Shown here: positions 16,645-24,149 of the stretch, piece by piece
Numbering within the stretch: position 1 is the stretch's first letter
Layout of the letters: each line of letters opens with the position of its first letter
Assembly (NCBI GenBank): GCA_030537695.1
Contig: JAUNVJ010000002.1
Coordinates: 1,126 to 65,125 of the forward strand
Source of the DNA: Tissierellia bacterium
GTDB taxonomy: Bacteria; Bacillota_A; Clostridia; Tissierellales; Peptoniphilaceae
Direction of reading: 5' to 3'
DNA: 64,000 nt
The notes under the pieces: generated by a model
Seen by the model: only the letters and a program-made list of their open reading frames with translations
Database searches by the model: none
What the model was told of the DNA's origin: nothing
Made by a program: the position numbers and the translations under genes

Positions 16645-17988
16645 TTAATTGTATTTTTTCTTTAAAAATTCTTTAGCAACTTGTGGAAAAAGAGCATAAG
16701 TCAATACATCTTCTTCTGTCTTAGCCAAATCTCCAATTTCTTCTTTCAGTTTATCAAAGCCTGGTGCAAGGTGGTTTGCAGGGCGATCTGTAATCACTTC
16801 GTCATCTCCAATAATGGATTTTCTAAACTCTTCTGCTACGGGAATCGGACTTTGTCCATATTGTCCTTTGAGATAATCTTTGATCTCATTTGGAACCATT
16901 TTATATCTTTGTTTCATCATCACATTGAAAGAAGCTTGGGTCCCTACCATTTGACTCATTGGGGTGACAAGTGGTGGATATCCTAAATCTTCTCGAACTT
17001 TAGGAACTTCCGCCAGCACTTCTTCAAATAAATGAACTTGTTTTGCTGCTGTCAATTGGGAATACAAATTGGATAACATTCCTCCGGGAACTTGATAGAT
17101 CAAGCCCTTTGGATCCACTTGGGTCATCTTGACCGGCATCGTTCCATTTCGAAGATATTTATTTTTAACTTCTTGGAAATATGCTGCCAATTCTTGCAAT
17201 AGAGTTATATCCAAATCCACCTGATAACCGGCTTCTTCCAGAATAAGTGCCAAGGTTTCTGTCGGTGGTTGAGAAGTTCCTCCCGAAAATGGAGAAATAG
17301 CCGTATCGATAATATCAGCACCGGCATCTACTCCTTTTATATAGGTCATCGAACCGCATCCGGTAGTTTGATGGGTATGAATTTCCAATGGTATGTCTAT
17401 GACTTTTTTTATGGCTTTTGTCAAATCATAGGATACATAGGGTGTTAAAATTCCTGCCATATCTTTAATCGCTAAGGAATCCGCACCCATTTCCTGTACC
17501 TTTTTCGCCAAGTCCACAAAGTATTCGATTGTATGAACTTTTGAGGTCGTGTAACAGATGGCGACTTGAGCTTCTGCACCTGCTTCTTTTGTTGCTCGTA
17601 CTGAAGTCTTTAAATTCCTTACATCATTTAATGCGTCAAAAATCCGCACGATATCGACACCGTTACGAACGGATGCTTTGACAAAACGCTCCACTACATC
17701 GTCAGGATAATTATGATAACCCAAAAGATTTTGTCCTCGTAAAAGCATTTGAGTTTTCGTATTTTTAAAATGAGCTTTGATATTTCGAATTCGCTCCCAT
17801 GGATCTTCATCTAAATAGCGAATGCAAGAATCAAAAGTGGCTCCCCCCCAACATTCAATGGCTCGATACCCTACTTGATCCAGTCGATCCAGTGCCGGCT
17901 TCATATCTGCATAAGTCATTCTTGTAGCCATTAGCGATTGATGGGCATCTCTTAAAATCGTATCGATAAATTCAATTTTTTTCTTCAT
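16645..17988 (-). CDS. oadA: Oxaloacetate decarboxylase alpha subunit (carboxyltransferase, no biotin domain)
   Basis: The 447-residue protein is the carboxyltransferase TIM-barrel that removes CO2 from oxaloacetate and passes it to biotin, giving pyruvate. Metal-site residues are D14 (ILRDAHQS) and H204/H206 (HTHQTTGCG), and the catalytic lysine is K175 (AIKDMAG). The conserved PLE-type C-terminal domain follows (PGGMLSNL, GYPPLVTPMSQMVGTQA). Full-length OadA proteins continue for about 140 residues into a biotinyl domain ending in an MKM motif; this one stops before it, so the carrier must be a separate protein. Beta and gamma subunits are not in the window. A 5S-type transcarboxylase or pyruvate-carboxylase B subunit is an alternative. 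Its start overlaps citX by 17 bases, placing it firmly in citrate breakdown. Confidence 0.88.
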   Translation of the reverse strand: MKKKIEFIDTILRDAHQSLMATRMTYADMKPALDRLDQVGYRAIECWGGATFDSCIRYLDEDPWERIRNIKAHFKNTKTQMLLRGQNLLGYHNYPDDVVERFVKASVRNGVDIVRIFDALNDVRNLKTSVRATKEAGAEAQVAICYTTSKVHTIEYFVDLAKKVQEMGADSLAIKDMAGILTPYVSYDLTKAIKKVIDIPLEIHTHQTTGCGSMTYIKGVDAGADIIDTAISPFSGGTSQPPTETLALILEEAGYQVDLDITLLQELAAYFQEVKNKYLRNGTMPVKMTQVDPKGLIYQVPGGMLSNLYSQLTAAKQVHLFEEVLAEVPKVREDLGYPPLVTPMSQMVGTQASFNVMMKQRYKMVPNEIKDYLKGQYGQSPIPVAEEFRKSIIGDDEVITDRPANHLAPGFDKLKEEIGDLAKTEEDVLTYALFPQVAKEFLKKKYN

Positions 17989-18511
17989 GTTTATACTCTC
18001 CTAAATAATTTAGTACCAAGTGATTTACTGTGTTTTCCAATTCCTCTATTGAATGACTTTCTTGTCGTATACAAAGTCGTGCTTCTTTAGGACAGAGAAG
18101 ACATTTTCTTTGGGGAAGGTTTAAATCCTTTCGTGAAATATTCTGTCCCTGTGTGTCAAAAACATCCAAATCCAATATACGACCGATCGATTCACTTTCT
18201 TCCAGTTTAATACAATATTTTTTTAAATCAACCCCATTTATATCACATGCTATAATATAATAATTGCCCCATAAGCTTTTATAATATTCAAAAGCGATGA
18301 TCTTTTTTCCTAAATCTCTTTGAATAGTTGTAAAAACTCTTCCTAATACACGATCATAGGATGGACTCACCTTATGAGGTCCTGGAATATTTAACATGAG
18401 AGTTAGAATTGGCCGTTGATATTTTTGAATCCACTTTTTTTGTCGCAGACTCCGTTTTTCTTTAGCTGCCAATAATTTTAGCATGCGTTTTTTTTGTTCT
18501 TGTGTATACAT
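17972..18511 (-). CDS. citX: Holo-citrate lyase synthase (apo-CitD transferase)
   Basis: CitX transfers the phosphoribosyl-dephospho-CoA group from its triphosphate precursor to Ser14 of CitD. The 179-residue protein shows family marks: LMLNIPGPHKVSP near residue 45, GRILDLDVFDTQGQ around 120, and LNLPQRKCLLCPKEARLC around 140. It starts one base after the citC stop without a strong ribosome binding site of its own (translational coupling) and overlaps oadA at its end. In many bacteria CitX is fused to or next to CitG; here CitG is absent from the island. Confidence 0.92.
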   Translation of the reverse strand: MYTQEQKKRMLKLLAAKEKRSLRQKKWIQKYQRPILTLMLNIPGPHKVSPSYDRVLGRVFTTIQRDLGKKIIAFEYYKSLWGNYYIIACDINGVDLKKYCIKLEESESIGRILDLDVFDTQGQNISRKDLNLPQRKCLLCPKEARLCIRQESHSIEELENTVNHLVLNYLGEYKHEEKN

Positions 18512-18512
18512 A

Positions 18513-19514
18513 TTAAAGCTCTTTCATAATCTTTTGCCCTTGTTCTGATTTTAGATATTCAATCGTTGCCTCTGGAAGATACGAAAAGGCTTTTGACAAA
18601 TTATTATCTCTAAGTAATGTTCGAACTTTTGATGCAGATATCAACTCTTCCGACTCTTTGAACCGTTCGACGACTTCCAGTTCAATGCCGTATTTGGGTA
18701 ATATTTCTTTCATCGCTTCATTATAAGTTCGGGTGACAATATCCAGAGGTTCTGTACCTACATATCGCTTCGTGATATACAATGTCTTAGCAAAATACTC
18801 GCAAAATATTTTTAAATCCAATTCACTATATGATCGGATCACTATATTTTCATCTTTGTAAAAATAGGTGGGAAATGTATTTTTCGAAATGATATATTCA
18901 TTGCCGGGATGGACAAATACATTTTTTAAATCCTTGACACTTTCTTTGACAATATGGTAGCGATCCTTAAAGGGAAAGACGGAAGAGTCTTCTCGAACTA
19001 AAAAAAGATGGACATAGTCCGATTCTTGACTGGCTTTTTGAACTAAGGCCAAATGACCTTTTGTCATTGGATTTGCATTCATCACGATGGTTGCAATATT
19101 TCCCTTTTTTGCATAGGGTTTTAATTCTTCCAAATAGTCTTTCAAAGTTTCGATATTATTGTCCAATAGACAGACATCTTCCACCATGGCCACTTCTTTA
19201 AAGCCCAACGAAGAAAATATTTTTTTATTTTCCGGTTTTGTGAAGATGAACAGATGGAAAATCCCCCGTTCCGCTTCATATTCCATCAATTTAGTGACAA
19301 TCGTCCCGGTTATATTGTAGCCTTGGTAATTAGGATCGATGGCAAAACATTTCAAAACATTTTTACTCACCGATCCGGTACCTACAATTCGGTCATTATC
19401 ATAAGCTATGATACTGTATTCCACATCTTCTTCCAATTTTAATTGGAAATCTTGCAGAAAATCTTCCAATCGATCTCGATCCCATCGATAATTGGCTATT
19501 TTATACTCAATCAT
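18513..19514 (-). CDS. citC: [Citrate (pro-3S)-lyase] ligase
   Basis: CitC acetylates the thiol of the citrate lyase prosthetic group with acetate and ATP, switching the lyase on. The 333-residue protein has an N-terminal GNAT-like domain (about 1-110; CFAIDPNYQGYNITGTIV, SSLGFKEV). A C-terminal nucleotidyltransferase domain follows, with NANPMTKGH (146-154) as the HxGH-type ATP site and a late ISASKVRTLLRDN motif. It is the first gene of citC-citX-oadA and is divergent from a LysR regulator across 111 bases. Confidence 0.94.
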   Translation of the reverse strand: MIEYKIANYRWDRDRLEDFLQDFQLKLEEDVEYSIIAYDNDRIVGTGSVSKNVLKCFAIDPNYQGYNITGTIVTKLMEYEAERGIFHLFIFTKPENKKIFSSLGFKEVAMVEDVCLLDNNIETLKDYLEELKPYAKKGNIATIVMNANPMTKGHLALVQKASQESDYVHLFLVREDSSVFPFKDRYHIVKESVKDLKNVFVHPGNEYIISKNTFPTYFYKDENIVIRSYSELDLKIFCEYFAKTLYITKRYVGTEPLDIVTRTYNEAMKEILPKYGIELEVVERFKESEELISASKVRTLLRDNNLSKAFSYLPEATIEYLKSEQGQKIMKEL

Positions 19515-19572
19515 GGAAAGCCTCCTAAAAAACCCTTAGCATATTACTTTTATGATATAATAATATGTAAAA

Positions 19573-19605
19573 TTAGTCTAATACTATTTTAGAATGTAGT
19601 CCATT
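19573..19605. promoter_or_regulatory. Two dyads in the citC-lysR intergenic region (candidate LysR sites)
   Basis: TAGT-CTAAT-ACTA (19573-19585) and GATTG-free dyad GAATG-TAGTC-CATTC (19591-19605) are adjacent inverted repeats between the divergent citC and lysR genes. LysR proteins usually bind such interrupted dyads next to the promoter of their own gene and of the divergent target. Binding is inferred from position and symmetry only. Confidence 0.4.
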
Positions 19606-19625
19606 CACTATTAGGGGGAATTCCA

Positions 19626-20558
19626 ATGAATGATAATGATCTTAAATATATTAAAACGATTGCTGAAACGAAAAATATTTCTCAAGCTGCTAAAAAACTT
19701 TATATTTCGCAGCCTTCATTGAGTCGTTCCTTACAGCGAATCGAACATGATTTGGGAGTCATACTGTTTAATCGTACACAAAATGGAATGATCTTAACAG
19801 AAGCCGGTGAGCTTTTTTATCACTGTGCCATCAATATGTTAAATATTTTAGATAATTTTAAAACGGATATTTCCTTTTTAAATAATTTGACCACGGGAAA
19901 AGTTCGTCTAGGTACAACGAACTTTTTGGGTACTGCTATCCTTCCCGAAATTATTTATGATTACCATCGACAATATCCCGATATTACTTTGGAAATTGAA
20001 GAGAAAAGCACAAAGGAATTGGAATTTCTTCTTTGCCGAGGCGATTTAGATCTCGCCGTCATGCATCGAACCAGTTTAGATTCCAATAGAGAATTGCATT
20101 ATGAGAAAATCTCCGAAGACTACTTTTTATTAATTACCCCGATGGATACGGATATACCACATAGTGAAGAAACTGATCCCGATGGATATCCCCTCGTAGA
20201 TTTAGACGATCTTAAAGATGAAGTATTTATCTCATACCATTCAGATAAGAGAATGCGAGCTGTCGTAGATGAGATCTTTAAAGAGGCCAACTTTGAACCA
20301 AATGTTATTTTACGTCTTCGTTCTTATCAAACAGTGAAAAAATTGGTTTCTAAAGGAATGGGAATTTCTTTTATTCCCTCCGCCTATTCCGATTTTTTCA
20401 ATATCACCCATCAAGTGAAAAAATACCGTCTCAAAAATGTCGTAGGAGACAAGTGGTCCACTACCATTGTTACGAATCCGGATATTTATCATTCGAAGGC
20501 AGCTCTTGAAATGATTCACGTAATAAAGGAATTTTCCCAACATAATAAAACCCTTTAA
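19626..20558 (+). CDS. LysR-family transcriptional regulator
   Basis: The 310-residue protein has a winged helix-turn-helix at about residues 1-60 (ISQAAKKLYISQPSLSRSLQ, then GVILFNRTQNGMILTEAG). A periplasmic-binding-protein-like effector domain follows (VRLGTTNFLGTAILPEIIYDYH, LVSKGMGISFIPSAY). It is transcribed divergently from citC, the usual arrangement for a LysR activator of the neighbouring operon, so citrate or a breakdown product is the likely effector. AGGGGG upstream of ATG supports the start. Confidence 0.9.
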   Translation: MNDNDLKYIKTIAETKNISQAAKKLYISQPSLSRSLQRIEHDLGVILFNRTQNGMILTEAGELFYHCAINMLNILDNFKTDISFLNNLTTGKVRLGTTNFLGTAILPEIIYDYHRQYPDITLEIEEKSTKELEFLLCRGDLDLAVMHRTSLDSNRELHYEKISEDYFLLITPMDTDIPHSEETDPDGYPLVDLDDLKDEVFISYHSDKRMRAVVDEIFKEANFEPNVILRLRSYQTVKKLVSKGMGISFIPSAYSDFFNITHQVKKYRLKNVVGDKWSTTIVTNPDIYHSKAALEMIHVIKEFSQHNKTL

Positions 20559-20581
20559 ATTAAAAAAATTACGCTCAAACC

Positions 20582-20610
20582 TTTACATTCCCTTACTTTT
20601 TTAGTATAAT
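20582..20610 (+). promoter_or_regulatory. Sigma-A promoter of rpsD
   Basis: TTTACA (20582-20587), a 17-base spacer and TATAAT (20605-20610), leaving a leader of about 50 bases before the rpsD start. Confidence 0.8.
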
Positions 20611-20665
20611 ACTTTCGGCTCTTAAATTATCGCGGCAATAATATATAGGAGTTGGAAATTAATAC

Positions 20666-21259
20666 ATGGCAAAAATGAGAGATCCTAGATTTAAACAGTC
20701 TAGAAGATTAGGTTTAAACGTATGCGGACATCCTAAAGCTATGAAAAGAGCAACCAGAGGAACCGCTAGAAGTGACAAAAAACTTACCGAATACGGTAAG
20801 CAACTATTAGAAAAACAAAGACTTAGAGCATATTATGGCGTATTGGAAAAACAATTTGCCAATCTTTTTAGAGAAGCTCAAAAATCGGGCAATCAAACCG
20901 GACCGACTTTGGTCATCTACTTGGAAAGAAGATTAGATAATCTGGTATACCGTATGGGATTTGCATCTTCCATTCGTCAAGCCAGACAAATGGTAACCCA
21001 TGGTCATGTTACTGTTAACGGAAAGAAAGTAAACATTCCTTCTTACCGTTGCAATGCTGGTGATGAAATTGCTCTTTCCAATCGTGGAAAAAAAGCGGAT
21101 TTATTTAAGGAGAACTATCAAACCAATTATGTAACCAGTTATCCTTATATCTCTAAATCTGAAGATTTTAAAGCAAAACTTGTTTCTATTCCAAATCGTG
21201 AAGATATCCCAATAGAAATTGATGACCAATTAATCGTAGAGTACTATTCTAAGATTTAA
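20666..21259 (+). CDS. rpsD: 30S ribosomal protein S4 (zinc-free form)
   Basis: S4 is a primary 16S rRNA binder that nucleates assembly of the small subunit body. The 197-residue protein has a typical S4 RNA-binding domain at about 90-150 ([35 protein letters not shown]). Its N-terminus ([24 protein letters not shown]) lacks the CxxC-type zinc ligands of the classical form, so it is a C-minus S4, a version common in Clostridia. It stands alone with its own promoter and terminator, as in B. subtilis, rather than in the alpha operon. Whether a second S4 exists elsewhere is unknown. Confidence 0.95.
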   Translation: MAKMRDPRFKQSRRLGLNVCGHPKAMKRATRGTARSDKKLTEYGKQLLEKQRLRAYYGVLEKQFANLFREAQKSGNQTGPTLVIYLERRLDNLVYRMGFASSIRQARQMVTHGHVTVNGKKVNIPSYRCNAGDEIALSNRGKKADLFKENYQTNYVTSYPYISKSEDFKAKLVSIPNREDIPIEIDDQLIVEYYSKI

Positions 21260-21260
21260 T

Positions 21261-21288
21261 AAAAAGACTCCTAGTGGAGTCTTTTTTA
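21261..21288 (+). terminator. Terminator of rpsD
   Basis: Stem AAAAAGACTC/GAGTCTTTTTT with a short loop and T-rich tail right after the rpsD stop. Confidence 0.9.
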
Positions 21289-21322
21289 TTTTTATATTAT
21301 AATATAAACGAGAGGTGATTCT

Positions 21323-21580
21323 ATGACAGATGAAAAGATGCTTCGAGTCGTTAACGTTGCCGATGAGTTGAAATTTCGTTCCATTTGTGCGATTTTTGAA
21401 GAAAATGAAATACCTTATCTGGTACAGTCGCAAGATGAGTATTTGCGAATGATTTCAGGCTTTGATTTTTTTGAAAAAGAAATTTATGTGGCGGAACATG
21501 ATTTTAATAAAGCAAATGAATTACTAATTTATTTTATGGATGACCTTGACGACCCATCCAATGTATATCTTGATGAATGA
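21323..21580 (+). CDS. Small DUF2007-like protein
   Basis: An 85-residue acidic cytoplasmic protein. The pattern fits the DUF2007 / putative signal-transducing-protein family (PF09413): a first strand (LRVVNVADE), a helix, then ENEIPYLVQSQDEY, and a strand-helix ending ANELLIYFMDD. That family has a ferredoxin-like fold of unknown function. GAGAGGTGA upstream of ATG is a good ribosome binding site. It is a single-gene unit closed by a strong bidirectional terminator. Family assignment is moderate. Confidence 0.65.
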   Translation: MTDEKMLRVVNVADELKFRSICAIFEENEIPYLVQSQDEYLRMISGFDFFEKEIYVAEHDFNKANELLIYFMDDLDDPSNVYLDE

Positions 21581-21619
21581 ATAAAAGCCTTTGAACCCAT
21601 GGGTTCAAAGGCTTTTATT
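21580..21619. terminator. Bidirectional terminator
   Basis: A perfect 19-bp inverted repeat (21580-21598 with 21601-21619) with A-rich 5' and T-rich 3' sides, between the plus-strand DUF2007-like gene and the minus-strand gene at 21710. Confidence 0.9.
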
Positions 21620-21665
21620 GAAAAGATATCCAAAGATTGATAAGTCTTCAACCTCTATCGATAAG

Positions 21666-21699
21666 AAAATCCGCTGACTATTTTGGTGCAACGGATTTT
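21666..21699 (-). terminator. Possible terminator of the gene at 21710
   Basis: AAAATCCG (21666-21673) pairs with CGGATTTT (21692-21699) around an 18-base loop, 11 bases after the stop. Short stem and long loop make it uncertain. Confidence 0.4.
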
Positions 21700-21709
21700 A
21701 AATTTACGC

Positions 21710-22273
21710 TTAATATCTTTCATTGATATATCCGTCAATAATTGAGCGTTTCATCTCGGAACGAAAAATTTTTTCGCTTTTTAAGATCTTTAACAACCAT
21801 TTTGATTTTGAATGAAAAATGGCTTCTTTTTTATCATGGAGTACGATTTCATACAATTCATTTTTTAAGGCCTTTGAATCGCATTTTATAAAATAAGCGT
21901 CCGTATTTTCAAAATTACAAACTTTTAAGATTTGAAGAACTGATTCATCTTTTTTATGGTAATAATTATTCCCTAAATTTAAATAATAATTATAATATCG
22001 ATTATGCTTTTTCGTGTTTCTCACTTCTTTTGAAAGCATCCGATAATATTTTGCCATCACATTATAATATTGATAATTATACATTCCCTTTTCATAGGAA
22101 TCAATTTTTATATAGGGCCTGGCATTATTACGAGCAAAATAATCAAAATTTTGTTTTAAAAATTCTCGTTTACTTAAATCTCCATTGGTATACTGCATGA
22201 TTAAAAAAGAACGATGTTCAAAAAAATCTTCAAAAAGTCCTTTTCTTCTTACAAAATTCACAAAAACACCCAA
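21710..22273 (-). CDS. Conserved Clostridia hypothetical protein (DUF6648-like)
   Basis: A basic 187-residue cytoplasmic protein rich in Tyr, Asn and Lys. I associate the pattern FLIMQYTNGDLSKREF, then YNYQYYNVMAKYYRMLSKE and SKWLLKILKSEKIF with the DUF6648 family of Clostridia proteins of unknown role; this is from memory and moderate. The longest frame starts with TTG at 22273, which has no clear ribosome binding site. A GTG four codons later is an alternative, so the start is uncertain. It is the last gene of a minus-strand run that begins with DUF1292 and peroxiredoxin. Confidence 0.6.
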   Translation of the reverse strand: MGVFVNFVRRKGLFEDFFEHRSFLIMQYTNGDLSKREFLKQNFDYFARNNARPYIKIDSYEKGMYNYQYYNVMAKYYRMLSKEVRNTKKHNRYYNYYLNLGNNYYHKKDESVLQILKVCNFENTDAYFIKCDSKALKNELYEIVLHDKKEAIFHSKSKWLLKILKSEKIFRSEMKRSIIDGYINERY

Positions 22274-22286
22274 ATCTGTACCAGTC

Positions 22287-22373
22287 TTAAAAAGCTTGTA
22301 AAAATATTGGCAATACTAAGGAAAGGACCAATATCAAAACAAGAATTCGTACTAAAAATTTATTATTTCTCAC
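22287..22373 (-). CDS. 28-residue single-pass membrane mini-protein
   Basis: A short frame starting with GTG at 22373 and ending TAA at 22287. GGAG lies 7 bases before the GTG, inside the end of the upstream P-loop gene, which stops 5 bases before. The product has a basic N-terminus (MRNNKFLVR), then an unbroken hydrophobic stretch of about 16 residues (ILVLILVLSLVLPIFL) and ends QAF. This is the N-in, single-helix layout of small Firmicutes membrane proteins such as the stressosome-linked Prli42. I do not claim it is that protein. It lies in the only intergenic gap of an otherwise packed cluster. Confidence 0.5.
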   Translation of the reverse strand: MRNNKFLVRILVLILVLSLVLPIFLQAF

Positions 22374-22377
22374 AAGA

Positions 22378-22803
22378 TCACTCCGGAGTCACTTCTAGTG
22401 CATAATCTTTTAGAGATTCCGGCATATCCTTCATCAAATAGTCCACATTGATGAAAACTTCTTTTTCTTCACTGTCGGGAATCTTTGCCAATTTGTTATA
22501 GAGATACTCTAAATCTTCAATATTCAGTTTTAATACTTTATAGATTCCGTCAATATAAATTTTGTGTAAATCATAGTCCATTGCAAAAAGACCGCAGATA
22601 AAACCATAAAATGCTTCGATATTGGTTAGACGATAATCTGTTGCATTGATAAGACGAACATTGTAATCTAAACTGAAAATATGGTCGTCATCCACTTCAA
22701 CAAAAGCAATATTTCCATCTCCACTGGCCATATCGCTATTTGCATTGTCTATTAACCACCGAGTTTTTCCTGCACCTTTTGCACCTAGTACATATTTAAT
22801 CAT
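22378..22803 (-). CDS. Small P-loop protein of unknown function
   Basis: A 141-residue acidic protein whose first residues form a clear Walker A loop (GAKGAGKT at about 7-14). The hydrophobic strand KIYIDGIYKVL around 80-90 could be the Walker B strand. It is too short to be a full AAA or ABC ATPase. It overlaps the stop of the radical SAM gene by 8 bases and is followed by the membrane mini-ORF. I do not recognise a function; conserved small ATP-binding proteins of this type occur in Clostridia. Confidence 0.6.
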   Translation of the reverse strand: MIKYVLGAKGAGKTRWLIDNANSDMASGDGNIAFVEVDDDHIFSLDYNVRLINATDYRLTNIEAFYGFICGLFAMDYDLHKIYIDGIYKVLKLNIEDLEYLYNKLAKIPDSEEKEVFINVDYLMKDMPESLKDYALEVTPE

Positions 22804-23722
22804 TGTTAATCATTCCTTTCTCCATTAACTGTCCCTGATAAAAATTATGTTCTTTCATTTCTTTAACGATATCATCTCGAATTTTCCACCAAGAGGTATC
22901 CCAATTACAAAATAGAGAATTTTCTTCAGGAGCTCTGCCAATGATACGTTCAATAATTATATTTGAATTTAAATGTCTTAAAAAGAGTATGACTTTTCTC
23001 TTATACTCTTCCAAGCTTATCATACTGATCTTTCCCTCTTCATACAAATCACCAAGAATCGTATTTTTTACAATATAGAGGGCATGAATTTTTACTTCCT
23101 CCACTTCCAACACATTTAATATGCGAGCACATTCTATTAAGTCCAAATCATCATCCCAGGGTAGCCCGATGATGATGTGGACACAAACGGCAATATTTCT
23201 GCTGTGACAAGCCATTACCCCTTGAATAAATTCAGCTAGTCCATGTCCCCGATTGATCTTTTGAAGCGTGTGATAATTTACCGTCTGTAATCCCAATTCC
23301 ATGGTTACAAAATACTGTTTGGAAATCTTTTCCAGATAATCTAAATGTTGCTCATATAAACAGTCCGGTCGAGTCGAAATAGAAAGCCCCACCACATCTT
23401 CGATCAAACTTTGTTCAATCATCGACTGAAAGCTTGAAAAGTCCACATAGGTGTTTGTAAAGTTTTGAAAATAGGCGATATACTTTTTTGCTTTGTATCT
23501 TTTACTGATAATCTTTTTTGCTTGAAGAAGCTGATCTTTGATCGTACCTTCTTGATTTTCAAAACTTCCTCCTTCTTCGCCACAAAAGATGCATCCCCCA
23601 TGACCACAAGTTCCGTCACGGTTTGGACAAGTAAGATTCAGTTTTATCGGTAATTTATAGACTTTTTCACCAAATTTATCTTTTAAAAATTTGGAATAGC
23701 TGTTATAAATTTTCTCTGACAA
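22796..23722 (-). CDS. Radical SAM protein, TIGR01212/YhcC family
   Basis: A 308-residue radical SAM enzyme. The cluster motif is embedded in the extended Cys pattern CPNRDGTCGHGGCIFCGEEGG (about residues 29-49), a hallmark of the YhcC/YtqA (TIGR01212) family related to Elp3. Also present are LSISTRPDCL, TMELGLQTVN and CVHIIIGLPWDDD. The reaction is not established; involvement in tRNA or translation-linked modification has been suggested for the family. The start is TTG at 23722, inside the last 20 bases of the peroxiredoxin gene. Confidence 0.85.
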   Translation of the reverse strand: MSEKIYNSYSKFLKDKFGEKVYKLPIKLNLTCPNRDGTCGHGGCIFCGEEGGSFENQEGTIKDQLLQAKKIISKRYKAKKYIAYFQNFTNTYVDFSSFQSMIEQSLIEDVVGLSISTRPDCLYEQHLDYLEKISKQYFVTMELGLQTVNYHTLQKINRGHGLAEFIQGVMACHSRNIAVCVHIIIGLPWDDDLDLIECARILNVLEVEEVKIHALYIVKNTILGDLYEEGKISMISLEEYKRKVILFLRHLNSNIIIERIIGRAPEENSLFCNWDTSWWKIRDDIVKEMKEHNFYQGQLMEKGMINND

Positions 23723-24149
23723 ATTCTAACACTTCTTTAGCATGACCTGGTGCTTTCACATCTCGATATTCTTTGATCAAGTTCATATTGGAGTCAAAGA
23801 TAAAAGTGGAACGAATCGTTTTAATTACGTCTTTGCCATACATTTTTGCAGGTTTTAACACATTATAATTTTTATGAATTTCCCGTTGAGGATCCGCCAA
23901 TAGTTCAAAAGGAATCGATTCTTTCTTTTTAAAGTTTTTATGAGTTCCTATTTTGTCCTTGCTGATTCCTACAACCTCAACTCCCTCATCTTTAAACTGA
24001 TCATATAATTGTGAAAACTCTTGAGCTTCCAATGTACAGCCTTTCGTATAATCTTTCGGATAGAAATATAACACCAGTGGTTTCCCTTTAAAATCCTCCA
24101 GGGAAACTTCTTTCCCATTGGTAGATTCCAATTTAAAATCAGTTTCCAT
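23703..24149 (-). CDS. bcp: Thioredoxin-dependent peroxiredoxin (Bcp/PrxQ type)
   Basis: A 148-residue peroxiredoxin that reduces hydrogen peroxide and organic peroxides. The peroxidatic Cys is C38 (YTKGCTLEAQEF), and the family context FYPKDYTKGCT is clear. In classical two-cysteine Bcp the resolving Cys lies five residues later; here that position is Gln, so this copy looks like a 1-Cys form. The ATG at 24149 was preferred over TTG at 24158 because GAGG would be too close to the TTG. It overlaps the DUF1292 gene by 11 bases. Confidence 0.92.
   Translation of the reverse strand: METDFKLESTNGKEVSLEDFKGKPLVLYFYPKDYTKGCTLEAQEFSQLYDQFKDEGVEVVGISKDKIGTHKNFKKKESIPFELLADPQREIHKNYNVLKPAKMYGKDVIKTIRSTFIFDSNMNLIKEYRDVKAPGHAKEVLEFVRENL

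Noticed and set aside
5943..20558. Recently acquired genomic island
   Set aside because: No integrase, tRNA junction, direct-repeat ends or obvious change in base composition; the block may simply be a native metabolic cluster.
20611..20665. S4 autoregulatory leader before rpsD
   Set aside because: The leader is about 50 bases with no convincing pseudoknot or 16S-like element; autoregulation cannot be supported from sequence.
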